This document shows positions 21,021 to 32,629 of a DNA stretch of 64,000 bases, one piece after another (the first letter of the stretch is position 1; the number at the start of each line of letters is the position of its first letter). Position numbers and translations under genes: made by a program. Source of the stretch: Platanthera guangdongensis (Eukaryota > Streptophyta > Magnoliopsida > Asparagales > Orchidaceae). The DNA lies in NCBI GenBank assembly GCA_039583875.1, contig CM077165.1, positions 63,352,757 through 63,416,756 on the forward strand, in the 5' to 3' direction. A model generated the notes under the pieces. The model worked only from the letters and a program-made list of their open reading frames with translations. It had not been told where the DNA came from and did not search any database.

Positions 21021-24000
21021 ATGCAGGTGAAGATCTATCCAACATCAAACCAGCAATGGTACTTGGATAGTGGGTGCTCTAAGCACATGACAGGAAACAA
21101 GGACAACCTCACATCCTTTAAAGCCAAGCTTGGACCCAAAGTTATTTTTGGTGATTCAAACTTTGGACAAACCAAAGGATATGGTGCAGTCCAGATTGGA
21201 TCAGTAACATTCAAGAAGGTAGCTTATGTGGAAGGACTGAAGCACAATTTGATAAGCATCAGTCAGCTATGTGATGAAGGCTACCAGGTGACTTTCAGCA
21301 AAGCTTTATGCAAGATCAAGTCAGAGGACAACACAACTGTGCTGACAGGTAAAAAGAAAGGTAATATCTATCTAGTAGATTTTCATTCAACAGATGTAGA
21401 CATTTGCCTATTTAATTCTGTTTGTAGACCTAATGTTTCATTTCATAAGAGACTAGGACATTTGAACCTTAGAACTATTGCTAGGCTATCCAAGGACAAC
21501 CTTGTTAGAGGACTACCTTCTGGACCCTACAAGAAGGAAGGACTCTGCAGGGCTTGTCAATTAGGCAAGCAAACTAAAAATAGTTTTAAGTCACTTAATA
21601 AGAGTGATTCACCTAGGATCTTGTATCTGTTACACATGGATCTTTTTGGACCCATTACAGTACAAAGCCTAGGAGGGAAATCTTACACTTTAGTAGTTGT
21701 AGATGACTTCTTTAGATTCACATGAGTGTTCTTTCTGAGGAAGAAGTCTGATAACTTTAAGTGTCTGACAGAGTTTCTCAAATGTATACAGATTGAGTTC
21801 AATACTCACATTTCCCTGATCAGAAGTGATCATGGGATAGAGTTTGATTCTCTTCTTATGCAAGAGTTCTGTCAGAGTGAAGGGATCAGGCACACTTTCT
21901 CAGCTCCTAGAACTCCTCAACAAAATGGGGTAGCTGAAAGGAAAAATAGATCTCTTATTGAATCTGCCACTACATTGTTGTCAGATGCTCACCTTCCTCT
22001 ATCTTTTTGGGCAGAGGCAGTGAACACCTCCAACTATGTGCTGAATAGAATTTTGATACATAAACTAAAGGGAAAGACTCCCTATGAATTACTCAAAGGG
22101 AAGAAACCTAAAGTTGATTATTTTAGAGTTTTTGGCTGCATTTGTTATATACATAATAATGACAAGAGATATTTAGCAAAATTTCTAGCTAAGGTTGATG
22201 AAGGAGTGTTTCTGGGATACTCCATGATCAGTAAGGCTTATAGGGTTTATAATAAATCATCTCTTAAAATTGAGGAATCTGTTCATATATCATTTGATGA
22301 ATCTAACATGTCTTTCAAGGAGAAGAACACTTCTACCATAGAACCTTTGCAGGAACATTCTCTTGTTGAAGATTTGAACAAGTTACAGGTTACTTAAAAA
22401 GAGGAAAGCAGTGAAGATGAAGAAAGCATTCAACATATTGAAGAAAAACAACTTGAAGAGCCAGTTGTTATACCATAAGAGGAAACAACAACAAAGGTTG
22501 GTGAACAATCAACACCCCCTGTTGATTTAGTAACATCAAGAGACCATCCAATTTCCCAAGTAATTGGAGACATCTCAGCTGGTGTGCAAACCAGAAATCA
22601 GGTCAACCAAAACCTGTTGCACACTTGCTTCCTATCTCAAATTGAACCTCAGTCCATTCAAGATGCAGAGCAAGATCCACACTGGATCATTGCAATGCAA
22701 GAAGAGTTGCATCAATTTGAAAGGAACAAAGTTTGGGAAATAGTGTCAAAGCCTAAGGATCACTCCATTGTTAGAACAAAGTGGGTGTTCAGAAACAAAC
22801 TGGATGATCAAGAAGTAATTGTAAGGAACAAGGCAAGGCTAGTTGCTCAAGGATATTCTCAAGAAGAAGGCATAGACTATGACCATACTTTTGCACCAGT
22901 TGCAAGATTGGAAGCCATCAGAATCTTTTTAGCTTATGCAGCACATAAAGGCTTCAAGATATATCAGATAGATGTCAAAAGTGCATTTCTCAATGGAGAC
23001 ATCAAAGAAGAAGTCTATGTTAGACAACCTCTAGGTTTTATCTCTCCAACCCATCCTGATTATATTTTTAAGTTGAACAAAGCATTATATGGTCTCAAGC
23101 AAGCTCCTAGAGCATGGTATGAGACCCTAGCATGCTTCCTTCTGGAAAATGGATTTATAAGGGGTAGAGTAGACCAAACTCTTTTCATTAGAACCCATAA
23201 GTCCTATACCCTACTAGTACAAATTTATGTAGACGATATTATTTTTGGCTCTACTGACTCAAAATTGTGCAGAAGGTTCTCCAACCTAATGCATTCTAAA
23301 TTTGAAATGAGTAGCATGGGTGAGCTATCCTTCTTCCTAGGATTGCAAGTCAAACAACATGCTGAAGGCATCTTTATTTCTCAAACCAAGTATGCAAATG
23401 AATTGGTTAAGAAATTTGGTATGTCTGAAGCATCTTGCATGAAAACACCTATGCCTACTAATGCTGTATTGGATGCTGATGAACATGGGAAACCTGTTGA
23501 TCAGACAACATATAGAGCAATGATTGGCTCTTTACTGTACCTTACAGCCAGTAGACCTGATATAATATTTGCTACATGCATATGTGCAAGATTCCAAGTA
23601 AGCCCTAGAGAGTCACACCTAACACTAGTTAAAAGGATTCTCAGGTATGTTAAAAGTTATCCAAATTTATGTCTCTGGTATCCAAAAGATTCAGCATTTG
23701 AATTAACTGGATTTTCTGATGCTGATTATGCTGGATGCAGAATTAACAGGAAAAGCACCAGTGGAACTTGTCAGTTTCTTGGTGACAGACTTGTCTCTTG
23801 GTTTTGCAAGAAACAAACTTCTGTGTCAACTTCAACTGCTGAAGCTGAATATATGGCTGCAGGCAGTTGTTGTTCACAAATCTTGTGGATTCAAAACCAA
23901 CTCCTAGACTATGGCTACAAATTAGAGAAGTCAAAAATCTTTTGTGATAACACCAGTGCTATTTCTATAGCTCAAAATCCAGTCCTCCATAGTAGGACAA

Positions 24001-24179
24001 AACACATAGAAATTAGGCATCACTTTTTAAGGGATAATGTTGAGAAGAATAAAATTGAACTTCAATATATCCCAACTGATTTGCAAAGGAGAGATATTTT
24101 CACCAAGCCCTTGGATAAAAAGAAACACACCTTCTTCCTAAATCAGTTTGGAATGTTAGATGGAGGAAGTCTAAAATAA
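21021..24179 (+). pseudogene. Copia pol polyprotein (protease, integrase, reverse transcriptase, RNase H), three stop codons
   Basis: One frame runs from ATG 21021 to TAA 24177-24179 but is crossed by stops at 21723-21725 (TGA), 22395-22397 (TAA) and 22476-22478 (TAA). Protease has WYLDSGCSKHMTG at the start. The integrase zinc region shows H-x4-H (HKRLGHLNLRT) and CRACQ. The catalytic Asp/Asp/Glu are visible in LLHMDLFGPI, RSDHGIEF and NGVAERKNR. Reverse transcriptase begins near 22770, with [26 protein letters not shown] and the catalytic YVDD near 23226. RNase H has [14 protein letters not shown] and FCDNTSA. The first stop is a TGG-to-TGA type change. Gag and pol are in different frames. 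Without repair or read-through of three stops it cannot make a full polyprotein. Confidence 0.93.
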
Positions 24180-24677
24180 CATCCAAGATTTTAAAGGTTT
24201 AAAAATTGACCAAGACTAGGCAAACATCTTGATTTTTCTTACTGTCTAGAGTGTTTTTCTGGTCTCTGAACTGCGCTTGACGATTTTCCCCCAGATCGTC
24301 GAACGGAGATCGACGATTTCCGAAATCATCGACCTGAGTTCAGCGTTTCTCAGATAGTATGAACTATCTCTTCCGGTCAACAATCGTCGAACGACGCTCG
24401 ATGATTTTATTCTCTGAATGATCGTCGAATAGAGATCGACGCTCTCCAATATCGTCAAATGGAGATCGACGATATTGAAGACTCTTCAGATTCCTTTAGT
24501 AGCCCCGATCGTCGAACTGAGTTCAACGATCTTTCCTTTTCTGCGTCGAACCCTAATATAAAATTCATTTTTCGCCGTCGTTCTCCTTTTGCACTTTCGA
24601 TTTCTCTGCAAAAATTCTCTTTCCCTCCAAACATTTCTACACTTGGTCGTTTTGTTTGTTGATTTTTGCAGGTAACC
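24180..24677 (+). other. Spacer between copia pol and the extra ORF, with palindromic repeats and a splice-acceptor-like end
   Basis: Between about 24270 and 24535 there are seven or so copies of the ATCGTCGAAC...TCGACGAT motif, for example GTCGAACGGAGATCGACGAT near 24298. From 24540 the DNA turns T/C-rich and ends TTGATTTTTGCAGGTAACC just before the ATG at 24678, a good plant 3' splice site. Palindromic repeats in this place are a known Sirevirus trait, though with a different motif in maize. Confidence 0.75.
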
Positions 24678-27600
24678 ATGGCCGTTTATGTTGCTGTTGT
24701 AGCCGCAATGAAATTCGATGCCGGATTTGACATTGACATGGAGTCTTTCAGCACCACTGATCAAGTTTTCCAGGATATTTTGGAACTCTTCAAGGAGCAG
24801 AAACTTGCTACCATTATGTCCACCAGAATCAAACTTGCTGCTGATGAGATTAAGGAGTGGGTCTACACTGCCCACAACCAGGACCAAAGCACAGTGGTCG
24901 GTTCAATTTCTGGAACCCAGGTACCCTTGACTCCAGCCATTCTGACAGAAGTTTTTGAGTTAAGTTCTGGAAGAGATTCTGCTGATTTATCTGGAGAGGA
25001 ATTTGCTGATCTGCTTGCAAGAATGGGTCACTCTGAGGTTAACCCTAGCAAGCTGCTGAAGAAGAACCTAGCTGTGGAATACAAGTTCTTGGCTGATGTA
25101 GTAGGCAAGGTTTTGCTGGCCAAGCATTCAGCACATGATACCATCTCTAGGTATCGGTTGTGCTTGATGGGAGCCATTGTGGACAAGAAGCAATTGAACT
25201 GGGGAGAGGTCTTCTTTGACCTGATTAAGAAGAAACTCAATAAGAACTTTGTGAATTTTGGGAGGATCCTTGGGCTCTTTCTTCAGAATAGATGCCCTGC
25301 TTTGCTAGTATCTTCTGGAATACATATCAATGCATCAAAGAGATTGTCCTGTGCCCTATTTGGCAAATGGGACAGGCAGATAATAAAGCCCAGCAGGCTT
25401 TCTGCAAGCACAACTTCAGGCACCAGGACTGTAATAGTCACTTCCCCTCAAGTCTCTGCCCCTGCAGATGACTTGCCTGCTGCTGCTTCTCCTCCTCCTC
25501 CTATTCCATCTCCTCCAGTTCCATCCACCATTCAAACTCCATCCACTATCATCATTTCCAGCCCATCTCCAACATCAATACCATCTCCAATTCCAACTCT
25601 ACCAGCCATAGAAGAAATCTTCCATCCATTATATTCCTACCCTCAACCAAATATTGAAACATCATCCACCATTCCATCCTTCAATCTTCTTGATGATTCC
25701 TTCATGGATGACTCACCCTCATCTCCTCCTGAGCTACCCTCCTCATCAACTTCTTATCAACAACTTCTGCAAGACATTCTTGATCAACCCACCTTCACAC
25801 CCTCTATCTCCATCCCACTGTCTTCCATCTCCATAATCCCATCACCTCAACCATCACTTCTACCATCCACTAGCTCTCCACTATCATCACCTGTTGCTCC
25901 ACCTACAGTCTCTACCTCTGCTCACATTCCTGTTGAGCATGTAGATCTTCCAGCCCTAGCTGACCAGTTATATGAACTGCTAGCCTCCAGGCTATCTCTT
26001 CTATTGGAGACCTCCTTGGATCCATTACTTCAGTCAGTGGCAGCTCTTTCTGCCAGGCTATCCTCCTTATTTCCTCAGGCAATCCCTTCATCAGTGTGCC
26101 TTGATCCAGCATTCTCTGAATCTAGACAGGGGGAGATGCCTAATGAAGTGGTGAGATTGCCTGCTGCTGTTTCTTCAGTTGTTGCTGCTGCTGCTGCTGT
26201 TGTTCCTCAAGCTCCAGTTTCAACCCCTCCAGTTGTAGTCTTCTCAGTGGACATCAGGTCCTTACTATCAGATTTTGATTCAGCTTACTTCAGTTGTCTT
26301 CCCGAGAGAGTTGCTGTCCAGCCATCAGAGGATCTTTCCAAGACCATTGTGCCCTTCTCATGTTGTGACACCAGCATTATTTATTCTTTTGTCAACTCAG
26401 TTTATGCTGCAAATATTGTTGCTAAATCTGTTGCTGCTGCTGTCAGTAATGATGCTGCTGTTGTTCCAGTTTCTGAGCATATGCAGACAGAGGCATATGA
26501 ATTTGAGCCTGCTGCTATTGCTGATGATATTGATGCTACTGAACCTATTATATCTGAAACTGCTGTTGCTGATGTTGTTGTATCTGAAAGTGTTTTATCT
26601 GAAACTGTTGCTGCCCCAACTGCTACTATTATTACTGCTGCTAATATTACTGCTGTTACATCTTCTAAGAGTGCTGCTCCTACAACTTCTGTATCTGTTG
26701 TTACTAGTGCTGTATCTGCTGCTGTCACCACTGCTGTTTCATCTGCTCCAACTCAACTTCAGAAAGAATACATGAAAAAGATTGATGCTCTATATGATGA
26801 GCAAAGTTCTGAGAGTGATGAATTCAGGACTGATTCTGATGACTCCTCTGCCACTATTGCCAGGAAGAGAAAGGCAAGGAGCAAAGCCATGAAAAGAGTG
26901 CCTCCAGCCAAAGTAAAGGACACTAATGACATACCATATTACATTCTTCATGACTGCCCCAATACTGAGCATTGGATGCAGTATTCCAAGAACCAACTTA
27001 AAGCCATGAAGAAGAAGAGGAAGTATGAAAAAGGATCTTCTCAGTTTCATCATCCTCATCCTCCTCCACCACCTTCTCCTGATGCAGGTGCAGGTGGAAG
27101 CTCAACTGCTCAACCTTCTGCCAAAAGCCAAACCCCCTATCAGCCTCATGCAAGATCTTATTATAGGGGAAGCCAGTCCAGAGGTTCTCAATCTAGAAGA
27201 GGAACTTACAGAGGAAACCAAAGGGAATTCCAAGTTTATTCTAAAGGTTATTCAAGGCAACATCCTTACTCTAGGGAAGGACAAGCTTCATCAGATACAA
27301 CATCAGGTCCTTTTCCCTATAAGCTAAAAGAAGTAGTCTCCTCCAGAGCTCCTCAAGATAATCCATCCAACAGATATGAGCCTCCAGTGCCCTTTAAAGA
27401 TCCTGAAAATAACTCAACTGCTTGGACTGCCAGGATGAAAGAGCTAGCTGCCCTGGATCAAATTAAGAAAGCTAAAGAGCAAGGCAGAGATTCTTCCAAC
27501 ATCACTACATTGTCTGAACAAAGAAAGAAAGAACTGGAAAGATATGGCTCAAGCAAATTCTTTAACTCTGATAGATATATGGAGCTGCATCCTGAAGCTG

Positions 27601-27719
27601 TAGTACCAAGGCCCAAACAGCAAACTTCTTTTGGTGCATCAGATGACAAAAGGTCAAAGAAGGAAGCCCTCAATCCTAATAGAGAAATCAAACTTACAAA
27701 GAACAAGGAGAAAGAATAA
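24678..27719 (+). CDS. Extra (env-position) ORF of the Sirevirus-like copia, 1013 codons, function unknown
   Basis: The frame is open from ATG 24678, in a strong context (ACCATGG), to TAA 27717-27719. Upstream in-frame codons exist, but the ATG follows an acceptor-like TTTTTGCAGG. Residues 1-240 are a folded-looking region (acidic, Leu-rich, with LTPAILTEVFELSSGRDS near 90) resembling the 'putative plant transposon protein' region found in extra ORFs of plant LTR elements. Residues 250-450 are Pro/Ser/Thr-rich. Residues 490-695 are Ala/Val-rich, from GCTGCTGTT-type DNA. From about 700 there are acidic and then basic stretches (RKRKARSKAMKR) and an Arg/Gly/Tyr/Ser-rich C-terminus. I see no signal peptide and no convincing membrane anchor, so an envelope role is not supported. 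It stays open while gag and pol are broken. Confidence 0.85.
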   Translation: MAVYVAVVAAMKFDAGFDIDMESFSTTDQVFQDILELFKEQKLATIMSTRIKLAADEIKEWVYTAHNQDQSTVVGSISGTQVPLTPAILTEVFELSSGRDSADLSGEEFADLLARMGHSEVNPSKLLKKNLAVEYKFLADVVGKVLLAKHSAHDTISRYRLCLMGAIVDKKQLNWGEVFFDLIKKKLNKNFVNFGRILGLFLQNRCPALLVSSGIHINASKRLSCALFGKWDRQIIKPSRLSASTTSGTRTVIVTSPQVSAPADDLPAAASPPPPIPSPPVPSTIQTPSTIIISSPSPTSIPSPIPTLPAIEEIFHPLYSYPQPNIETSSTIPSFNLLDDSFMDDSPSSPPELPSSSTSYQQLLQDILDQPTFTPSISIPLSSISIIPSPQPSLLPSTSSPLSSPVAPPTVSTSAHIPVEHVDLPALADQLYELLASRLSLLLETSLDPLLQSVAALSARLSSLFPQAIPSSVCLDPAFSESRQGEMPNEVVRLPAAVSSVVAAAAAVVPQAPVSTPPVVVFSVDIRSLLSDFDSAYFSCLPERVAVQPSEDLSKTIVPFSCCDTSIIYSFVNSVYAANIVAKSVAAAVSNDAAVVPVSEHMQTEAYEFEPAAIADDIDATEPIISETAVADVVVSESVLSETVAAPTATIITAANITAVTSSKSAAPTTSVSVVTSAVSAAVTTAVSSAPTQLQKEYMKKIDALYDEQSSESDEFRTDSDDSSATIARKRKARSKAMKRVPPAKVKDTNDIPYYILHDCPNTEHWMQYSKNQLKAMKKKRKYEKGSSQFHHPHPPPPPSPDAGAGGSSTAQPSAKSQTPYQPHARSYYRGSQSRGSQSRRGTYRGNQREFQVYSKGYSRQHPYSREGQASSDTTSGPFPYKLKEVVSSRAPQDNPSNRYEPPVPFKDPENNSTAWTARMKELAALDQIKKAKEQGRDSSNITTLSEQRKKELERYGSSKFFNSDRYMELHPEAVVPRPKQQTSFGASDDKRSKKEALNPNREIKLTKNKEKE

Positions 27720-27872
27720 CTATATAAGGAGACAATCATTCTGATCTCTGATTATTGTCTGGGATAATATATATCTGTGGTTCTGCAATGTCCTGCTTAT
27801 TGCATTTCTGTATTGTTGCTTTGTATGATGTTCTTTAATTTCTGCAATTTCTGTAAATAGTAATCCTAACCC

Positions 27873-27886
27873 AAATAGGGGGAGAT
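27873..27886 (+). promoter_or_regulatory. Polypurine tract of the Sirevirus-like copia
   Basis: AAATAGGGGGAGAT directly precedes the 3' LTR start TGTTGG, the same layout as at 337-347. Confidence 0.85.
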
Positions 27887-29320
27887 TGTTGGAACACCCT
27901 ATTACTAATTTGGGTCAGGATCACTATGTCTTTAGGAAACCTGTTTTTGACCTCCTGTATAGATCTAAAGGTCAACTAGAATTGAGTCTAAGGGTTAGTA
28001 GTTAGGTTTGGAAGCTGCCCTCAAGACCAAGGATTTTCAATTTGGAGACTAAGTCATATCGTCGAGCTCAGTACGACGAATCGTCGAACTCCAATCGACG
28101 ATCGTCTAGCTCAACTTCGACGGATCGTCGAACTCCATTCGACGATCGTTGAGCTCAACTTCAATAAATCATCGAACTCCATTTGACGATCTGCGAGCTC
28201 AGTTCGACGATCTTGACTTCAGTATTGATTCTCTATCTCTGAGCTCAGTTCGACGATAGTTGAGCTTAGATCGACGATCTCTGTTGTTGTATAAGTCCAA
28301 ATCGCTGAGCTCAGTTCGACGATAGTGATGCTCAGTTCGACGATTTTCTGAAGAATTCAATGTTATTCAAGATTCAAATTCAGAACTGTTAAGGAGTTAT
28401 TCAGCAATTAATTCAGAAGATTTTCTAGCCGTTTTCATTTATTCTGGACCAAGTTTCAAGGGATTATCAAGGAATGTTTCTTTGGACTTTCCCCCAGAAG
28501 ATATTTGCAATTTAGGATGCAATTAATGACAGGCCAATGACTATTCTTGACAGAGGATCATTTTCTATTCAGAACCAGAGAATAAAACTCAAGATTTTTG
28601 AATCTCTCTCACACACAGAAAAAATTATTCTCTGGGACAACATCTTTCTCAACAACAATCTCTCAAGAGAAAAAGAAAGAAAGTTGTAGACACTCTCTGT
28701 CTAAAAGAATTCACTCAAGAACACACATCCAAGGAGATCAACCTTCTGAAACCTTCAGATCTCTTATGATATAAGTGTTCAAGGCCAACATAATTCAAAG
28801 ACTCCAGACACCTAACATTTCAGCTGTTGCTGAAATTATCATTTGCTGGAGATCAACTTCTGAAGGCCTATCACCCTACAACAAAGCTTCATTTCCTGAA
28901 CATCTCAAGAACTTAGGGGGAGCTTTGACAACATCAAAATCCACATAGTCTTCTCAGCTGCTTTGAGAAAGAGAAGACTTCCATCATTCTCTCATCCCCA
29001 TCTCTGTAAAGGGTTTTTCAAACTCCTTTCAAAAGTTTGTGCTTGGTTTTTGAGCACCTTGTCAAAAGCTCATTGGTGGCAAGACACCTAATCAAAAAAT
29101 CTGATTTGGTTTTTGAGCACCTTATCAAAAGCTCATTGGTGCCCAGGACACCTGATCAACTCATCCTGCAGTGGATTCCTACCTAGGGTGGTAGAAGAGT
29201 GGATGTACCCAAGTTTAGGGGAACCACTATAGCTCCTTGTGTCTTTTGGCTTGCTTGTCTTTATTTTTATTTCTGACTGTGATTGTTTTGTGATTAGTTA
29301 GGATCTGTGATTAATTTATT
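27887..29320 (+). repeat. 3' LTR of the Sirevirus-like copia, truncated
   Basis: It matches the 5' LTR from TGTTGGAACACC onward with few differences. It stops at TTAATTTATT (29320), equivalent to 18727, so the last 136 bp (equivalent to 18728-18863) are missing. The palindrome array is at 28062-28346. What follows is Tekay-like LTR, not a target duplication. Confidence 0.9.
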
Positions 29321-32300
29321 TCTTCCAAATTTTGGGTAGTGGTCCTTGGACTCAATATAAGATTTGTATAAAATTTTATCCCATTTGGAGATGATATGGT
29401 TGGGAATTATGAAAACCATAGTTTTGACCTAATAGGGCTAATTAGGTTAAGTACCCCTTTTTGGGAATTGAGCGGCCAAATCATCTCAATAGAGGTTGAA
29501 ACTCGGGCCACTGACCTTATGTGACATTAAACACCCTCACGTGGAGTTTGTGGTGAAATAGGGTGGATTTGCCCTAGGACCCTAGTTCAAATCCTAAGGT
29601 TGAACTTTGGGGGTTTGTGAAGGACATAGGAAGATATGCCCTTGTATGGACATGGTGCTTAGTACATGTGATCTTAGGGTTGTTAAATTCCCTAGGAATG
29701 AATTTGGTGGAATTTGGACGCATGCACCCCACTTTAATCACTTAGAAATTACTTAGGTATGTAGACCTTATGGAATAATTAAGGGGTCATATTACCTTGG
29801 ACCTTCATGAGATTTTGGTAGGAGTAACTTTATAGTAATATTAACCTCTGAAATTTATTATAGTGTGTTTAGAAAACAATAGCTCATACTTGTAGTTATA
29901 ACCTTCATCTTGCCCCTTGTGATGATATTGAAGTAACCATGGTCAAATTAACTTAGAATGTTATGAAACTTTGGCAATGCTGATTAAATATCATTTAGAT
30001 GCACTAATAAATTATTTGGAATAATTGGGCATTTCCTCTTTGCACTTTATTTTGATAAATAGATAGTAAATATCATATCTTCTTGGAAAACTATCTTGCT
30101 TGGCCAGAAAACCTTTTATGTCATATTTAAGCTTAGGAAATAATTACATGTAGTTTGGTAGAGGTTACAAGTATGTTTCTTCACAAAGTGTCCTAATGTG
30201 GTTTAAATTGGAAAATTTTCTATATAGCTTACTGACCTTGGAATTATATGAAACTTAGTCAATAAAGTTTTATGATCATATTAAGTCTCTGGTAATTTTT
30301 GTATAATTTTTGGATATCGTTTGCTGGTGTTTCCTTCTTTACCTTTATTTATTGGTATTATGTTGAATTAAATAATTATAGGTTAATACAGTTATTAAAA
30401 TTTGTGAAATTTGGAATTCTGTTATATTTTTGAATCATATGGTGTTAATAGTTTTTGGGTGGCCATAAATTAAGGAAATCTGTACTTCATGTTCAAAATC
30501 ACCCATGACATAATTTTTGCGAAAATTAAATAAATGCCAAATTAATTAGAAAAATTACAAATTTCTGGATTTAGTCTAATTATGTTATGATAGACCCCCA
30601 ATAATTATCTTAGAGTATTTGGTTGGTCTGTATATAGCAAAAACTGCAGAATTATGTTAGCATGTGGAATGGACATAGGGAGATGGGGTTAATAGTATAT
30701 TGAGTTTGGTGAAGTGAAAATGTGTCCATCATTGGGAGTCGTGTTGTGAGGAGTATTTGTTCACTAGTGTTAAATGTTGCTCGGGATCGACAAAACATCA
30801 TCCTTCCTGCGGAGTGAAAGAGAGAGTCAAAATACATTAGGGTTAGATTAAGTATAACATTAAATGGGGTTGGCTACGGGTAGATACCAATAATAATAAG
30901 TACCTTTTGAAAGGGAGCTTTGGGTTTCATCCCATCGTAGTTCCTAGTGCCCTCGAGAGCCCTTCACAGAGAATGCTTTGGGTAGTCCAAGGTTAACTCA
31001 AACCGTAAGACAAATGAATACAAGAGTAATTAGAAATATTCTAGGATTTAACTTGCACTCACAGCATATATATGGGATGTCAGTCTTGTTTATTCACTCG
31101 GGTGGTAGGCTCGGTGGTTACAGTGATGGGCGTGTTAGACCGGTGAGCCGATGGCACGGATGGTTTTATTACGGACCGGTTAGTCCGGGGAGTTTTGGCT
31201 CGAGGGGAAATACATTAATATTGCATGCGCAAAAAATATAAGGTGGTGTGTCTTTGTATTGGAGAGTCGTCGTACTGACACCAATACGTTGACTCAGCAA
31301 GTGTGGTTTAGCACTTGACCAAATAAAGTCTGGTGCTCTAGCCTCCAAGAGTATGCGAAGCTCTGCTTAGTGCACCAGTATTGAGGCGTATGATAGGTTT
31401 GACTGGTAGTGCTGTTACCGGTTTAAAGGTGGGCGAGGCCAAACCAACCGCTTTAGTTTTCCACTATAGAGGTATCCTGGGAGGTTAGACTCCAAAAAGG
31501 GGGAACTAAAGGTATGTGTGCACAAATTCAGGTGTGTGTGTTGAACTTGCATATTCATATCATAGCATACTTGTTTGACATAGCATAATCATTGAATATA
31601 ACCCTTGACAACTATTGTATAATTGGTATGGGAAACTTTATACAATAGGCCTTGCAAAACGACCCCTTGGTCTATAGGTTTGTATAGGCATTCCTATAGG
31701 TCATGGTTACTTAGTTTACCATCTTGTACTTTTACTTGCTCACCTTATTCATGTGTATACTCATATTGCTTACCTACTATTTGCTCACATATACTTGTTG
31801 TGTTTTTATACTAATGATAAACTAGTTTTGCAGTCACATGCTTTCTTTGTACTCCCCACCTTCATTACCTTCCATTCCATTCTCCCCGCTCGGTGCCTAG
31901 GAGCCATTGGGGGAGGGGTGGGGGATGATATGACTTAGTCTTTTTGACAAACAGTCATTGACCAAATCATTTTAGGGGATCGTGCAGCCGAACCTGGAGA
32001 TACAGCCCCAAAGGTCGGTGATCTTGGAGATGGGACAGTCTAGCACGGGAGTTCAGGCAGTGGGGACATTGAGTCCCGATCATTAGTAGTTACTATAGAT
32101 TTGTTGCACGTTGAGTGTTTTGTAGTGAGGATCATGATGTATCAGGCAGGAGCCCTCTTATTAGTATTATGATTTATCGTTATTGTGGACTCTCCCTTCA
32201 TGAGGATTTATTTTATAGTCATGTGATTTCTGGTGGACCATTATTTGAGTTCTACTTTACTCTTTGTACTTAATCTTTTTTACTGCAATCGGTATGTCCA

Positions 32301-32412
32301 ACTAGATCAGTATTTTGTAGTGACGACCTTCCCGAGTGTGTTGGTGTCACCGTAAAGCGGCAGTTCTGGGCACAAGACCCTGTTTATTTTGCAAAATAAA
32401 TGGGGTCTTACA
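29321..32412 (+). repeat. 5' LTR of the Tekay-like gypsy, part 2
   Basis: The first 550 bp align with 50781-51327 of the 3' LTR (TCCAAATTTTGG, CCCATTTGGAGATGATATGG). The remainder (about 29872-32412) has no second copy here because the 3' LTR is truncated. It ends GGGGTCTTACA before the primer site. The sequence is non-coding. Small open frames (such as 30978-31241) show no domains. Confidence 0.8.
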
Positions 32413-32414
32413 AA

Positions 32415-32427
32415 CTGGTATCGAAGG
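32415..32427 (+). promoter_or_regulatory. Decayed primer binding site of the Tekay-like gypsy
   Basis: CTGGTATCGAAGG lies three bases after the LTR end. TGGTATC is kept from the initiator tRNA-Met type site and the rest has mutated. Confidence 0.65.
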
Positions 32428-32629
32428 GAAACCTCAATCAGAAGAGTAGAAGTCCACTAACCCTGGGTCACCCATGCTCGAGTTTAGTTTGGGGACAAAC
32501 AAATCAGCGAAAGCTATGGTGTGCCCTTATGCGGGGTCATATGTAATTGTCCACTTTTAACTACGTTTGGGTCAAATTTCTTACAAGTGGCCTTTGTTAT
32601 ATAGCGCCCGACACATCCTACGCCGCAGG

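Larger units (their letters stand above)
17295..29320 (+). mobile_element. Sirevirus-like Ty1/copia retrotransposon with an extra 1013-codon ORF, 3' LTR truncated
   Basis: Full order: 5' LTR 17295-18863, tRNA-Met-type primer site, gag (broken), pol (three stops), noncoding spacer with palindromic repeats, a large extra ORF (24678-27719), polypurine tract, 3' LTR 27887-29320. A long gag with zinc knuckle, an extra ORF after pol, palindromes near the 3' end of the internal region and LTRs over 1.4 kb are Sirevirus traits. The LTRs differ at only a few bases per several hundred by eye, so it is young. The last 136 bp of the 3' LTR are deleted together with neighbouring host LTR. Confidence 0.88.

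Noticed and set aside
24678..27719. Calling the extra copia ORF an envelope gene
   Set aside because: Position alone would suggest it, but there is no signal peptide and no convincing membrane anchor. The Ala/Val-rich part comes from GCTGCT-type repeats.
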